Shown here in pieces: positions 17,432-26,315 of a DNA stretch of 64,000 nucleotides; position 1 is the stretch's first letter; each line of letters starts with the position of its first letter. The DNA comes from Mycolicibacterium iranicum (lineage in GTDB: Bacteria > Actinomycetota > Actinomycetes > Mycobacteriales > Mycobacteriaceae). The notes beneath the pieces were generated by a model, which was not told the DNA's origin, made no database searches, and saw nothing but the letters and a program-made list of their open reading frames with translations. The position numbers and the translations under genes were made by a program. The stretch is from contig NZ_LQPC01000028.1 of NCBI RefSeq assembly GCF_002101705.1, forward strand, positions 1-64,000, read 5' to 3'.

Positions 17432-18778
17432 GTGCGCCGAGTCGGTGCGCTGATCGCGGCTCTGTTCCTTGTGCTGCTGACGGCTCCGCCTGCGGGCGCG
17501 ATCGAGCAGCCGATCATCGATCCGGCGGCGATCCCCCCTGATGAGACGGGCCCGGACCAGCCGATGGAACAGCGCCGCATCTGCGCTGCCCCCACGGTCT
17601 TCCCCAATTCCAACTTCGCGGACCGGCCCTGGGCCAGCGACTATCTCCAGTTGGCGCAGGCGCAGAAGTTCGCAACCGGCGCCGGGGTAACTGTGGCGGT
17701 CATCGACACCGGGGTGAACGGATCGCCCCGCGTGCCCGCGGAACCCGGTGGCGACTTCGTCGACGCAGCAGGGAACGGCATGTCCGACTGTGATGCGCAC
17801 GGCACTCTGACCGCCGCCGTCATCGCAGGACGGCCCGCCCCCACCGACGCGTTCATCGGCGTCGCACCCGACGCGAGGATTTTGTCGCTGCGCCAGACGT
17901 CTGACAGTTTCTCCCCGGTCGGCGCCAACAACGACCCCAACGATCCGAATTCGACGCAGACGGCCGGCTCGCTGCGCAGCCTTGCCCGGGCGATCGTGCA
18001 CGCGGCCAACCTGGGCGCGCAGATCATCAACATCAGCGAAGCTGCGTGCTACAAGGTCACCCGCCGCATCAATGAGGCCGTTGTCGGAGCCGCGATCAAC
18101 TACGCCGTCAACGTCAAGGGTGCGGTGATCGTCGCCGCGGCGGGAAACACCGGCGAGAACTGCACCCAGAACCCGCCGCCCGATCCCGCGATGCCCGCCG
18201 ATCCCCGCGGATGGCAGGGAGTCCAGACGATCGTGTCTCCGGCGTGGTACTCGCCGCTGGTCCTCACGGTCGGCAGCATCGCCCCGAATGGCCAGCCCAG
18301 CGGGTTCTCCGTCCAAGGTCCGTGGGTGGGTGCCGCTGCTCCCGGCGAGAACCTCGTCGCGCTGGGTTATGACGGCAACCCGGTGAACGCGCTGCAGGGC
18401 GAGGACGGTCCGATTCCGATCAGCGGCACGTCGTTTTCCGCGGCGTATGCGTCCGGTCTGGCCGCGCTGATCAAGCAGCGCTTCCCCGAACTGACGCCCG
18501 CCCAGATCATCAACCGCATCACCGCGACGGCGCGCCATCCCGGCGGCGGCGTGAACAATGTCGTCGGCGCCGGGGTCATCGACCCGGTCGCAGCACTGAC
18601 GTGGGATGTCCCGCCGGGCCCGGCCGAGATTCCGTACAACATCAAGGAGGTCCCACCGCCGGTGTATGTGCCTCCGCCGGACCGCAATCCGATCACAGGG
18701 GTCGTCGTCGTGGCCGCGGGTGTGGCCGTGCTGCTGGGTATCGGAGCACTGGCCCGACGGGCGCTGAGGCGCCGATGA
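17432..18778 (+). CDS. mycP1: ESX-1 mycosin protease MycP1
   Basis: A 448-residue subtilisin-like serine protease, membrane-anchored and facing the periplasm, which stabilises the ESX-1 membrane complex and cleaves EspB. It has an N-terminal signal (VGALIAALFLVLLTAPPAGA), the catalytic triad Asp92 (AVIDTGV), His123 (CDAHGT) and Ser334 (SGTSFSAAYASGLAAL), the oxyanion Asn239 (AAAGNTGENC), a proline-rich linker and a C-terminal transmembrane helix followed by RRALRRR. The GTG start is preceded by GGGGGGTGA. Its stop overlaps the eccE1 start in an ATGA. Confidence 0.95.
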   Translation: MRRVGALIAALFLVLLTAPPAGAIEQPIIDPAAIPPDETGPDQPMEQRRICAAPTVFPNSNFADRPWASDYLQLAQAQKFATGAGVTVAVIDTGVNGSPRVPAEPGGDFVDAAGNGMSDCDAHGTLTAAVIAGRPAPTDAFIGVAPDARILSLRQTSDSFSPVGANNDPNDPNSTQTAGSLRSLARAIVHAANLGAQIINISEAACYKVTRRINEAVVGAAINYAVNVKGAVIVAAAGNTGENCTQNPPPDPAMPADPRGWQGVQTIVSPAWYSPLVLTVGSIAPNGQPSGFSVQGPWVGAAAPGENLVALGYDGNPVNALQGEDGPIPISGTSFSAAYASGLAALIKQRFPELTPAQIINRITATARHPGGGVNNVVGAGVIDPVAALTWDVPPGPAEIPYNIKEVPPPVYVPPPDRNPITGVVVVAAGVAVLLGIGALARRALRRR

Positions 18779-20172
18779 GCAGGTTCCTGTCGATCTTCGG
18801 GCTCCGACTCACCACGGGCCATGCGCTGTGGGCGGCGGTGCTCATCCCGGCGTGCATTCTGATCTTCGCCCCGCTCGACCTGATGTGGCTGGGCATCACG
18901 CTGGCTGTGCTGATCGGGCTGTCCTCGGTGGTGACGATCCGCGGACGCCGCGTCAGCGGCTGGGTGGCGGCATTGTTCGCCTGGCGACGACGCCACAAGC
19001 AGCCCCCGGCGACGCCGTCGGAGCCGGCCGTCGGAGCCACTGTCATCCCCGGCGATCACGTCGCGCTGCGGTGGCAGGACGGCTACGTCGTCTCGGTGAT
19101 CGAACTCGTGCCGCGGCCCTTCACGCCCACGGTGATCGTCAACGGCGAGGCCGCCACCGACGACGTCATCGACACCAAGCTCTTGGAAAACCTGCTCAGC
19201 GCCTACTGCCCCGATCTGGAGGCCGACGTCGTCTCGGCCGGCTACCGGGTGGGCAGGACGGCGCCGGCCGCACTGGTGGCGCTCTACGAACAGGTCGTCG
19301 GCCCCTATCCCGCGCCTGCCAACCGCCGAACGTGGATCGTCGTGCGCGCCGATCCCGACAAGACCCGCAAGTCCGCGTTGCGCCGCAACGCAGGTGTGGC
19401 CGGGTTGGCGCAGTACCTGGTGTCATCGACCACCCGCATCGCGGACCACCTGGCCGGCAAGGGCGTGGACGCACGCCCGGCGCGCAGCTTCGACGACTTC
19501 GATGCTGCAACAGAGATCAGTTTCGAGCGCGAGACATGGTCAATGGTCAAAGGCCGCAGCACATTCACCGCCGCCTACCACGCACCAGGCGGACCCGATG
19601 TGTGGTGGTCGGCCCGGGCCGACCACACGTTGACCCGGGTGCGCATCGTTCCCGGATCCGCGCCGAGGGTAACGGTGTTGCTGACGACCCTGGCGAATCC
19701 CTCGACACCTCGCGGCTTTTCGTGCCTGTACGGCGGGCAGCGCGCCGCGTTGCTGGGTGAGAGTCCGGTGACCGACCGGCATTACGAACTGCCGATCGGC
19801 GCGGCGGGCATTCTGGTCGGCGAGACGGCGGACCGTTATCCGGTGTACATGCCGTTCGACGACGTCGACGTGAGTATCAACCTCGGCAACGCGCGGCTGT
19901 TCACACAGTTCGTCGTGCGCTCTGCCGCCGCCGGCGCCAGCGTCACCTTGCAACCGCAATTCCAGGAATTCGCCGGGTACGTCAACGCGCGGATCGGTCC
20001 GGTCCCCAAGGTGTCGTGGCAGAAAGCAACAACCTATCTGCGGCCTCAACCGGGTGTCGGTCAGGTCATGTTGCGCGACAACTTCATTGCGACCCCGCGA
20101 CACAAGCAGCTGCCCATCCGATTGATCAATCCGCGTGAAGAGAGCCGCTACCAGATGGTTCTCGAGCCATGA
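18775..20172 (+). CDS. eccE1: ESX-1 membrane component EccE1
   Basis: A 465-residue protein with two N-terminal membrane helices (ALWAAVLIPACILIFAPLDL and LGITLAVLIGLSSVVTI) followed by a large periplasmic or cytoplasmic domain, matching the plan of EccE. EccE lies at the periphery of the ESX membrane complex and needs MycP for stability. The ATG at 18775 overlaps the mycP1 stop, so the two are coupled, which is the usual mycP-eccE order. Assignment to ESX-1 rests on the neighbours. Confidence 0.93.
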   Translation: MSRFLSIFGLRLTTGHALWAAVLIPACILIFAPLDLMWLGITLAVLIGLSSVVTIRGRRVSGWVAALFAWRRRHKQPPATPSEPAVGATVIPGDHVALRWQDGYVVSVIELVPRPFTPTVIVNGEAATDDVIDTKLLENLLSAYCPDLEADVVSAGYRVGRTAPAALVALYEQVVGPYPAPANRRTWIVVRADPDKTRKSALRRNAGVAGLAQYLVSSTTRIADHLAGKGVDARPARSFDDFDAATEISFERETWSMVKGRSTFTAAYHAPGGPDVWWSARADHTLTRVRIVPGSAPRVTVLLTTLANPSTPRGFSCLYGGQRAALLGESPVTDRHYELPIGAAGILVGETADRYPVYMPFDDVDVSINLGNARLFTQFVVRSAAAGASVTLQPQFQEFAGYVNARIGPVPKVSWQKATTYLRPQPGVGQVMLRDNFIATPRHKQLPIRLINPREESRYQMVLEP

Positions 20173-20203
20173 CGCGGGCTACTGGATGCTGGGAGGAACG
20201 CTG

Positions 20204-21843
20204 ATGGCAGATGGCGAACTCAAAGTCGATCCGAGCGATCTCGCCAACAAGGCCACCTTGATCGAGGGTATCCCCTGGGGTGATACCGCCGCGACAGCTG
20301 CGGTGGCGGATCCCGACAAGCTCACGGCGACAACCGGTTCCGTCCGGAACCTGGTCAAGAACGCCGAGGCCCTCGCCGCCGAGCAGCAATGGGGAAAGGT
20401 CGAGAGCCAGCGGTTGGCCGAGACGCTGCGGCTTGTGGGCCAGGCCTATCAGAATGTCGACGACGCAAATCGACAGAACATCGATGCAACGATTCCGGGA
20501 GGTGCGTCCGGGCCCGCGCCGGCGCCCGTGCCGATCGGGACGAATACAACACCACCCCCGCCTGCACCGCCTGCCATGTCTCCGTTCGAGGACGTTCCGG
20601 CGACGAGATGCTCGACCCCATCGAGACGGACAACAAGCTCATGGAGGGTGACCAGGCTGTGGCGCTCAGAGCTGCGGCGACCGAGTGGACCGCGAACGCA
20701 GCCCGACTGTCAGAAGCCGCGCTGCCGTTTGAGATTCGGATCCACAACTGGGAGGGTGCTGCCGCCGAAGCCGCCTATATCAAGTTCAAGTCGTTCGGGG
20801 GCTGGCTGCAGGCACTTGCCGGGAAGTGGACGCAGCTGGCTGCAGAGGCCGAGAAGTTGGCGACCGCGCACGAAGTAGCCAAAGCAGCCAATGCGCCGAT
20901 TCGGGCGGAGTACGAAGCGCTTCAGGCGGAGGTGCTTTCCGGGGGCGGCCTCACGTCATCGCAAGCCAAGCGGGATCGCATGATGCAGCTCTACCAGGAG
21001 TCCGAGAATATCCGGGAGGCGTACGCCAACAGCGGCAGACCCACGCCGGTGCAGCCGCCGCAGCCGCGGCCGAATACGGTGGCCCCGACGACTCCTGTTA
21101 CCGGCAACGGAGATCCGAGGGATCGTGGCGTGCCTGCAAGAACCGAGGAGGAAGAGCAGCGCGGGGGTACCTCCGAGAGCGCGCCGCAGGGTTCCGGCGG
21201 CGGCCAAGGACAGGGACAGGGACAGGGACAGGGACAGCCGCAGGGCCAAGGCCAACCGCAACCACAGCAGCCTCCCGTCTCGCCGGCGTCGGCCTCCGAT
21301 CCGGCCGCCCAGGCCGCGCAACAGGCTGGGCAGCAAGGAGGTTCGCAAGGCGGATCTCCGGGTGGCGGCTCGCAAGGTGGCGGGGCACCGAGTGGCGGCG
21401 CACCCGGCGGCGGTATGCCGGGTGGCGGTATGCCGTCCACAGGCAAGGGTGTCGAGCCGAGGCTCCCCACCGATCCGTCGCTGAAACCTGCTGCGGCGGG
21501 CGGTGGTTCGGGCGGCGGGGGCGGAGGCGGTGGCGGTGTTCCGTCGTCGCCGTTACAGCCCGCGGTGGGTGCCGAAACCGTTGCGCCCGCACCTGGGGTT
21601 CAGGGCGCCCCTATTCCGGTGGCGTCGAGCGGTTCGGGCGGCGGTGGCGCGATGGGCGGCGGCATGGGCGGTATGGCGCCGATGCACGGTGCACAGGGCG
21701 GCGCCGGGGAGAAGAAGCGCAATCCGCAGCTGTCTCCCGACGAACCGCTCTACGTTGAGGATCGTCCGCACACCGAGCAGGTGATTGGTGTGCGGCCGCG
21801 GCGAAGGGGAGCGCCGGACGACACAAAGAGGGGGGAGACATAG
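20204..21843 (+). pseudogene. espB: espB, ESX-1 secreted protein, apparent frameshift near 20600
   Basis: EspB is a secreted ESX-1 substrate with a PE/PPE-like helical N-terminal half and a disordered, Gly-rich C-terminus processed by MycP1. Here the first about 130 residues (MADGELKVDPSDLANKATLI ... MSPFEDVP) are in one frame and the rest (GDEMLDPIETDNKLMEGDQA ... WEG ... VEDRPHTEQVIGVRPRRRG) is in the -1 frame. The switch is at about 20598-20608, in CCGGCGAC. One extra G there would restore a full protein of about 546 residues. The WxG motif is HNWEG, and the C-terminus matches EspB. The start has GGGAGG nine bases upstream. It may be a true mutation or a sequencing error in a G run. Confidence 0.85.
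21208..21237 (+). repeat. Hexanucleotide tandem repeat in espB, (GGACAG)x5
   Basis: Five exact copies of GGACAG encode alternating Gly-Gln within the disordered C-terminal half of EspB. Copy-number change would keep the frame and alter only the length of the Gly-Gln tract, so strain-to-strain length variation is expected. Confidence 0.8.
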
Positions 21844-22187
21844 TGTCAGATGACATGCATCCCGAAGTGGCAGAGGTGATTCGGCAGGCGCGGCGGCTGC
21901 AATCACTGATGGATGAGCAACTCGACAAGATGGCGACTGAGTCGTTCACGGGAGCGGATGAGGACGAAACGGTCGAGGTGACGCTCAACGGGCACCAGTG
22001 GCTCAAGGACGTCTACATCCAGGACGGCCTGTTGCGGCTGGGCGCTGAGACCGTCGAACATCGCGTGAACGAGGCCTTGCAGAAGGCGAGTGCCGACGCG
22101 ACAGCCTCGATCGATGCCGACCGGGAGCGGCTCGATGCGGTGGTCGCCGAGATCACGGCCGAGATCGCGGACCGGCAGCCGGAGTAG
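21843..22187 (+). CDS. espL: ESX-1 secretion-associated protein EspL
   Basis: A 114-residue cytosolic protein with a YbaB/EbfC-like fold (VEVTLNGHQWLKDVYIQDGLL ... VNEALQKASADA), as EspL. EspL is needed for stability of EspB-related substrates. The GTG start overlaps the espB stop by one base (TAGTG), so it is coupled to espB translation. If the espB frameshift is real, ribosomes in the first espB frame would stop at 20878 and this coupling would be lost. Confidence 0.88.
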   Translation: MSDDMHPEVAEVIRQARRLQSLMDEQLDKMATESFTGADEDETVEVTLNGHQWLKDVYIQDGLLRLGAETVEHRVNEALQKASADATASIDADRERLDAVVAEITAEIADRQPE

Positions 22188-22273
22188 GGCTGTGGGCGTG
22201 ACGATTTCGGTAGTGCGCATCTTCGACTTTCGCCATCGTCTTGGTCCGGATAGGCCCGCTTAGGCGATCGAAC

Positions 22274-22573
22274 ATGGACCGACAGACACGTGCTAATCGA
22301 CGGTCGACCGCGTTCTGGGCCGCCGCCACGGTGGGCGTCCCAGTTCTGCTGTCGGCATCGCTGTTGCTCGCGTTGGTATTGGAAATGTCGCTAACTGCGT
22401 GCGGCATTGAACACCAGACGTCGCGGTTGATCGCAGTTGCGATCGTCGAAGCACTGCTCATCGCGGGGTCCGTCTGGGGCACAACGAAAGGCACCGAGGT
22501 GCCGGCGGGATCGGCAGTCGCCGCGGGAATCATCGGCGTCCTCTTGCTCGCAGGGGGCGTGTTGACGCTATGA
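22274..22573 (+). CDS. Small membrane protein, unknown
   Basis: A 99-residue product with three predicted transmembrane helices: AAATVGVPVLLSASLLLALVL, then LIAVAIVEALLIAGSVWG, then VAAGIIGVLLLAGGVLTL. No family is recognised. It begins 87 bases after espL and overlaps the next small membrane gene in an ATGA. Base composition here is lower in GC than in the flanking ESX genes. The pair may be part of the locus-specific cargo between espL and espK. Confidence 0.6.
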   Translation: MDRQTRANRRSTAFWAAATVGVPVLLSASLLLALVLEMSLTACGIEHQTSRLIAVAIVEALLIAGSVWGTTKGTEVPAGSAVAAGIIGVLLLAGGVLTL

Positions 22574-22842
22574 AGCGCAGCATCAATTACGCGCAATTCT
22601 TCGGTCCAGCGAGTCTGGTCGGCGTCGTTATCGGGGCGACCTACCTGACGCTTGTTGTGCTGCAGGTTGTTGAGATCAGCTACAGCTTCGCGGCGCTGGT
22701 CATCGTTGGTGCTCCCCTCATGCTTACGTGGGGGTGGGCGAAGCAGCTGGGGACCGGGCTTGTGCTGGCGCTGCTCGTGTTTCCGCTGACCATCGTCGCC
22801 TTCCTCATTGGGGCAGGAGTTGGAGGGAGTGTGTTCGGCTGA
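22570..22842 (+). CDS. Small membrane protein, unknown (coupled to previous)
   Basis: A 90-residue product with about three membrane segments (LVGVVIGATYLTLVVLQVV, FAALVIVGAPLMLTWGW, LVLALLVFPLTIVAFLIG). Its ATG overlaps the previous stop in an ATGA, which supports both genes as real and co-translated. No family is recognised. Together the two could form a small heteromeric membrane protein. Confidence 0.6.
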   Translation: MKRSINYAQFFGPASLVGVVIGATYLTLVVLQVVEISYSFAALVIVGAPLMLTWGWAKQLGTGLVLALLVFPLTIVAFLIGAGVGGSVFG

Positions 22843-23001
22843 AGCTGTTACAGGAGCGATGGGCCACCGCACAGAATCGGCGTCATGGGGACGGCTCGAT
22901 CTCTCGTAAGCTGGTTTGGAACAAAAATCAACGTCGACATAGGCGGAGTGCGACCGACTGGGGAGGATGGCGATGACGAGGTCCAGTCTGGAGTGGTGGG
23001 T

Positions 23002-24096
23002 GTGACTACCCCTCCTCCAGGTCAGTGGCCCCCGCCTCCGTCGCCTCAGGGGCTGCCGCCGTGGGGTCCACAAATCTCGAATCAACCCAAGAACGGCGCA
23101 ACCAAATGGATCCTTGGCGGCCTGGCTCTGCTGGTAGTTGTGGTGGTCTCGGTCGTCGCGACGCTTCTGGTTACGCGTGGCGGCGATTCAGCGGGTCCGC
23201 CCGCAGCCACTGGACCGCCAGCGACCAATCCGGCTGATACCGGAAGCCTCGCAAGCGCAAACGATGATGGTCCAGTCGAGATAATCACCGAGGACCGCAC
23301 CTGTGCAGCGTGGGCCCCGATCGCTGAGACCTTCGCAGCGCAGTCTTCAAACGGTTGGAACGACCGAGACCCATCCATCCCGGCAAGCGATTGGACGCCG
23401 AGTCAACGGTCGCAGTACGAAGCGATTGCAGATGCCATGACTTCCGCCGCAGATCAGACGGTGGCGCTGGTCAAGTTGACACCTCATCGAGTGATGCGCG
23501 AATTGTACGAGCAGTCCATCGCATATAGGCGGGCATACGCGGATGCAGTCCCGAGTTACGAACCAAAAGACGACTCTTTAGCCCGTGTGGCCATTAGCGC
23601 GTCAAATGCCGTAAGCAACATTTGCTCAGCTATAACCCACGGATCAGCCGCGTCGAGGGCTCCTCTAGTTTCGCCAGCGCCCGCCGGATACGGGGCCGGC
23701 ATCTTGCAGGATCCTGACAATCCCTCGCGGTACCTGACTGAATCGTTGTCAGTCTGTTCAGAATGGCTTTCGGCTACGAAACAGCTTGATGACGCCACAG
23801 CGGAGTGGTTCGCAACGGATCCCAACATTCCTGTCACCGAATGGACCCCCGAAATCACAGCAGTTTATGAGCGAGCAGCACCAGTAATGCAGGCGAGCGC
23901 AGACGAACTGCAGAACCTTGGCGCTCAAAGCCTGAATCCGGTGTTCGACGACTTTGCAGCACTGTCGACTCAATACCGACGCGCCTTCGTCCAGTCTTTT
24001 CCGACTTATGCCCCGGCTGACACATACCTCGCCAATACTGCTGCGGAACTATCGGCCACAAACACACACGCGTGCCAGGCTGTCGGAGCTAGATGA
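23002..24096 (+). CDS. Pro-rich, membrane-anchored protein with duplicated Cys domain (paralogue A)
   Basis: About 364 residues: a Pro-rich cytoplasmic N-terminus (TTPPPGQWPPPPSPQG), one transmembrane helix (WILGGLALLVVVVVSVVATL), a Pro/Ala linker, then two homologous repeats outside the membrane. Each repeat runs Cys-x2-Trp ... DP-(S/N)-IP-x2-(D/E)-WTP ... AD ... YRRA(Y/F) ... P-x-Y-x-P-x-D ... Cys, so each could close one disulfide. I know of no characterised homologue. It is 49 percent-class paralogous by eye to the protein at 26316-27353. GC is clearly low (53 percent in one sampled 60-base line). The GTG at 23002 is chosen because VTTPPPGQW is a natural start; an ATG at 22885 is possible. 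It overlaps espK (ATGA). Confidence 0.7.
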   Translation: MTTPPPGQWPPPPSPQGLPPWGPQISNQPKNGATKWILGGLALLVVVVVSVVATLLVTRGGDSAGPPAATGPPATNPADTGSLASANDDGPVEIITEDRTCAAWAPIAETFAAQSSNGWNDRDPSIPASDWTPSQRSQYEAIADAMTSAADQTVALVKLTPHRVMRELYEQSIAYRRAYADAVPSYEPKDDSLARVAISASNAVSNICSAITHGSAASRAPLVSPAPAGYGAGILQDPDNPSRYLTESLSVCSEWLSATKQLDDATAEWFATDPNIPVTEWTPEITAVYERAAPVMQASADELQNLGAQSLNPVFDDFAALSTQYRRAFVQSFPTYAPADTYLANTAAELSATNTHACQAVGAR

Positions 24097-26300
24097 TGGG
24101 CATAGGTAAGGCCGACGGCGAATACATCGAAGAGATGACAGAGCCTGCGGGATGGCCGGACATCGATGAGAGCTCCATCCGCGATCGTGCCGACGCTATG
24201 CTCCTAGTCCGGAACGAAACGCACTTTGTGTGCAATGACTGGAAGTCCCACCACGGTCAAATATTCGCCAGCGGCTCGTGGTCGGGCAATGCCGCTAATG
24301 CCGCGAACAATGCTGTGCAGCAACGCATAAACGCGATGACTGCTATTGAAGGGCACGCGGCAAAGGCATATAGCTATTACAACATGGTCGCCGGCAAGAT
24401 TGTTGATGCAAAATCGCAGGTCAATCGCAACCTAACGGCCGCTCAAAAAACCATCCAGGATCTCCGTTCGTCCCCGCAGTACAGCGAGGCGACCAAGACG
24501 GCGCTGATCAAAATGTACGTTGCCTGGCAGAACTCAGTGAACGCTGGCGTCGTAAGTGCGATGGTGCCCCAGATTGTGGCTTTTGATCAGTTTCTGCCCG
24601 CGCCTGGCTCTGTCCCCCCTCCAGTCTCACAAGCTCCGAATCAATCTCAACAACCAAAGCCACCATCGGTACACCGCGTACGCAACTACCAAGGCGCGCC
24701 TGCAGCAGGAGCCCCAGCACCCGCAACTACTACAAGCAGTCCGCCGGTGGAGCGGGCCGCTGGACATGGAGATCTCCCTTCGACCCCCGCCACCAGTTCG
24801 CAATCCGGTGGTCCATCGGCTCCATCAAACGGCTCCAGCAGCGGGGGAGGCTCACCCGGCGGCCTCGGATCCCCCAGCTCACCCTCGAGCCCCTCGTCAC
24901 CTTCGACGTCGATGAGCTCGCCCGGTGGCGGGTCGTCATCCGGCAGCGGCGGCGCCAGTTCCGCCAGCGGGTCCGCGTCTGGCTCAGGCGCATCATCCTC
25001 GTCATCCTCCGGAACCCCGTCAGGCGCCGGCGGTCAGTCGGCCACCGGCACAGGCGCTGCCACCGGTCAGCCCGCCGCCGCGTCACCGACCAGCGCCGCC
25101 AAGGCACAACCCTCGCCGATGCAGCAGGTGGCAAGCCAGGCCCCACCGCCTCTAGCGTCGTCTGCTCCCGCGACCTCGCCCGCCCCGGCACCGGCTCCCA
25201 GCCAGCCCGCCGCCCCGCCCCCTGCGGCAGCAGGCGCTGGGCCGAGTACCGGCGTCGGCGGCGTCTCGACCTCTGCTGGCGCCGCACCCCTCAGCGCACA
25301 ACCGAGCAGCGGCGCCCCGCCGGCACCACCCGTGCCTCTGGGCCCGCCGACCACACCCGCGCCGCCGGCGCCCCTGCCGCCGACAGGCGCCCCGGGAACC
25401 GCCTCCGCGGCTTCGGTGGGTCCCGGCGTGGCGCCGATGTCGACTGCCGGCAGTGCCGCTGGCGCTGCCCCAGCACCCATCCCGGTGTCGGCGTCCCGCG
25501 CCGAACGTGACGCGATCCTCTCAGCATCGACTGCGGGTGCGTTGCGCCGCAAAGCAAATGGCAGCGACCCGCTGCAGCGAGCCCGTCGCATCGGCGCGGC
25601 CTTGAACGTCGGCGTCATGGATTTCGGATTCTTCTGGGTAACCGGCGTGACGGCTGACGGCATGATCGTCGTCGCCAACAGCTACGGCATCGCCTACATC
25701 CCCGAAGGTGTTGAGTTGCCCGACGACGTTCGTATGGCATCCGCCGACGATGCAGTTCCCGCAGCCGAGCGTGCCAAGTGGGCCACCTACCCGATCCTGG
25801 CCGTGCAGGGCTGGGCTCAGCATCATGACAAGCAGCTGCGCGCCGTCGTTGCGACCGAGGAACAGTTCGCCAGCTTCGACCCTGGTGTCGCCAAGATCGT
25901 TCTCACACAGGACGACATCCCCGACAGCGGCGTGATGCAGGGACGCGATCGCCTGACAGTCATCGCACCGGACGCCGCTCAACGCCTGGTTGCTGTCAGC
26001 GATTTCGGACTGAACGACCTGCTACCGCCAGCCCCTGCCGACCTGAAACCACCCGCCGACGAAACTCCGAAGCTGTGGTTCGAGGTATCGAAACCGTTGA
26101 TGAGCACCAACCCGCAACGCGGGGTGCCGCACCTCAAAGCCTTCATCACCTACGCCGAGCACGCCCAAGAAGCGGCGCTCTATTCCGCGCACACCGCAAC
26201 CGAACCGAACGACCAGCGCAAGGCCATCGCCAATTGGGTCTACTGGCAGCACCTTGCGGTCATCATGAGCGACGCGGCAAACGCAGACGCCACGGTGTAG
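24093..26300 (+). CDS. espK: ESX-1 secretion-associated protein EspK
   Basis: A 735-residue EspK (M. tuberculosis Rv3879c is similar in length and plan). The N-terminal helical domain (to about 170) has a WxG turn (SGSWSGNAANAANNAV). The middle (about 175-465) is a long Pro/Ser/Ala/Gly-rich disordered region. The C-terminal domain begins VSASRAERDAILSASTAGAL and ends near SDAANADATV. EspK interacts with EspB and EccC components in other mycobacteria. The first about 650 bases are lower in GC (45 percent in one 60-base line) than the rest (above 70 percent), suggesting a mosaic gene. Confidence 0.85.
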   Translation: MMGIGKADGEYIEEMTEPAGWPDIDESSIRDRADAMLLVRNETHFVCNDWKSHHGQIFASGSWSGNAANAANNAVQQRINAMTAIEGHAAKAYSYYNMVAGKIVDAKSQVNRNLTAAQKTIQDLRSSPQYSEATKTALIKMYVAWQNSVNAGVVSAMVPQIVAFDQFLPAPGSVPPPVSQAPNQSQQPKPPSVHRVRNYQGAPAAGAPAPATTTSSPPVERAAGHGDLPSTPATSSQSGGPSAPSNGSSSGGGSPGGLGSPSSPSSPSSPSTSMSSPGGGSSSGSGGASSASGSASGSGASSSSSSGTPSGAGGQSATGTGAATGQPAAASPTSAAKAQPSPMQQVASQAPPPLASSAPATSPAPAPAPSQPAAPPPAAAGAGPSTGVGGVSTSAGAAPLSAQPSSGAPPAPPVPLGPPTTPAPPAPLPPTGAPGTASAASVGPGVAPMSTAGSAAGAAPAPIPVSASRAERDAILSASTAGALRRKANGSDPLQRARRIGAALNVGVMDFGFFWVTGVTADGMIVVANSYGIAYIPEGVELPDDVRMASADDAVPAAERAKWATYPILAVQGWAQHHDKQLRAVVATEEQFASFDPGVAKIVLTQDDIPDSGVMQGRDRLTVIAPDAAQRLVAVSDFGLNDLLPPAPADLKPPADETPKLWFEVSKPLMSTNPQRGVPHLKAFITYAEHAQEAALYSAHTATEPNDQRKAIANWVYWQHLAVIMSDAANADATV

Positions 26301-26315
26301 GTACCGTCGGTACGG

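Noticed and set aside
20550..20612. Programmed -1 frameshifting in espB
   Set aside because: No good slippery heptamer lies at the switch point and no clear downstream pseudoknot is seen; a single-base deletion is simpler.
21190..21560. Repetitive Gly/Gln/Pro coding DNA considered as a CRISPR or satellite array
   Set aside because: The repeats are short, coding and without spacers; they belong to the disordered tail of EspB.
24730..25287. Long antisense ORFs opposite the Pro/Ser-rich middle of espK
   Set aside because: They arise from the biased codon content of the low-complexity region and show no domains.
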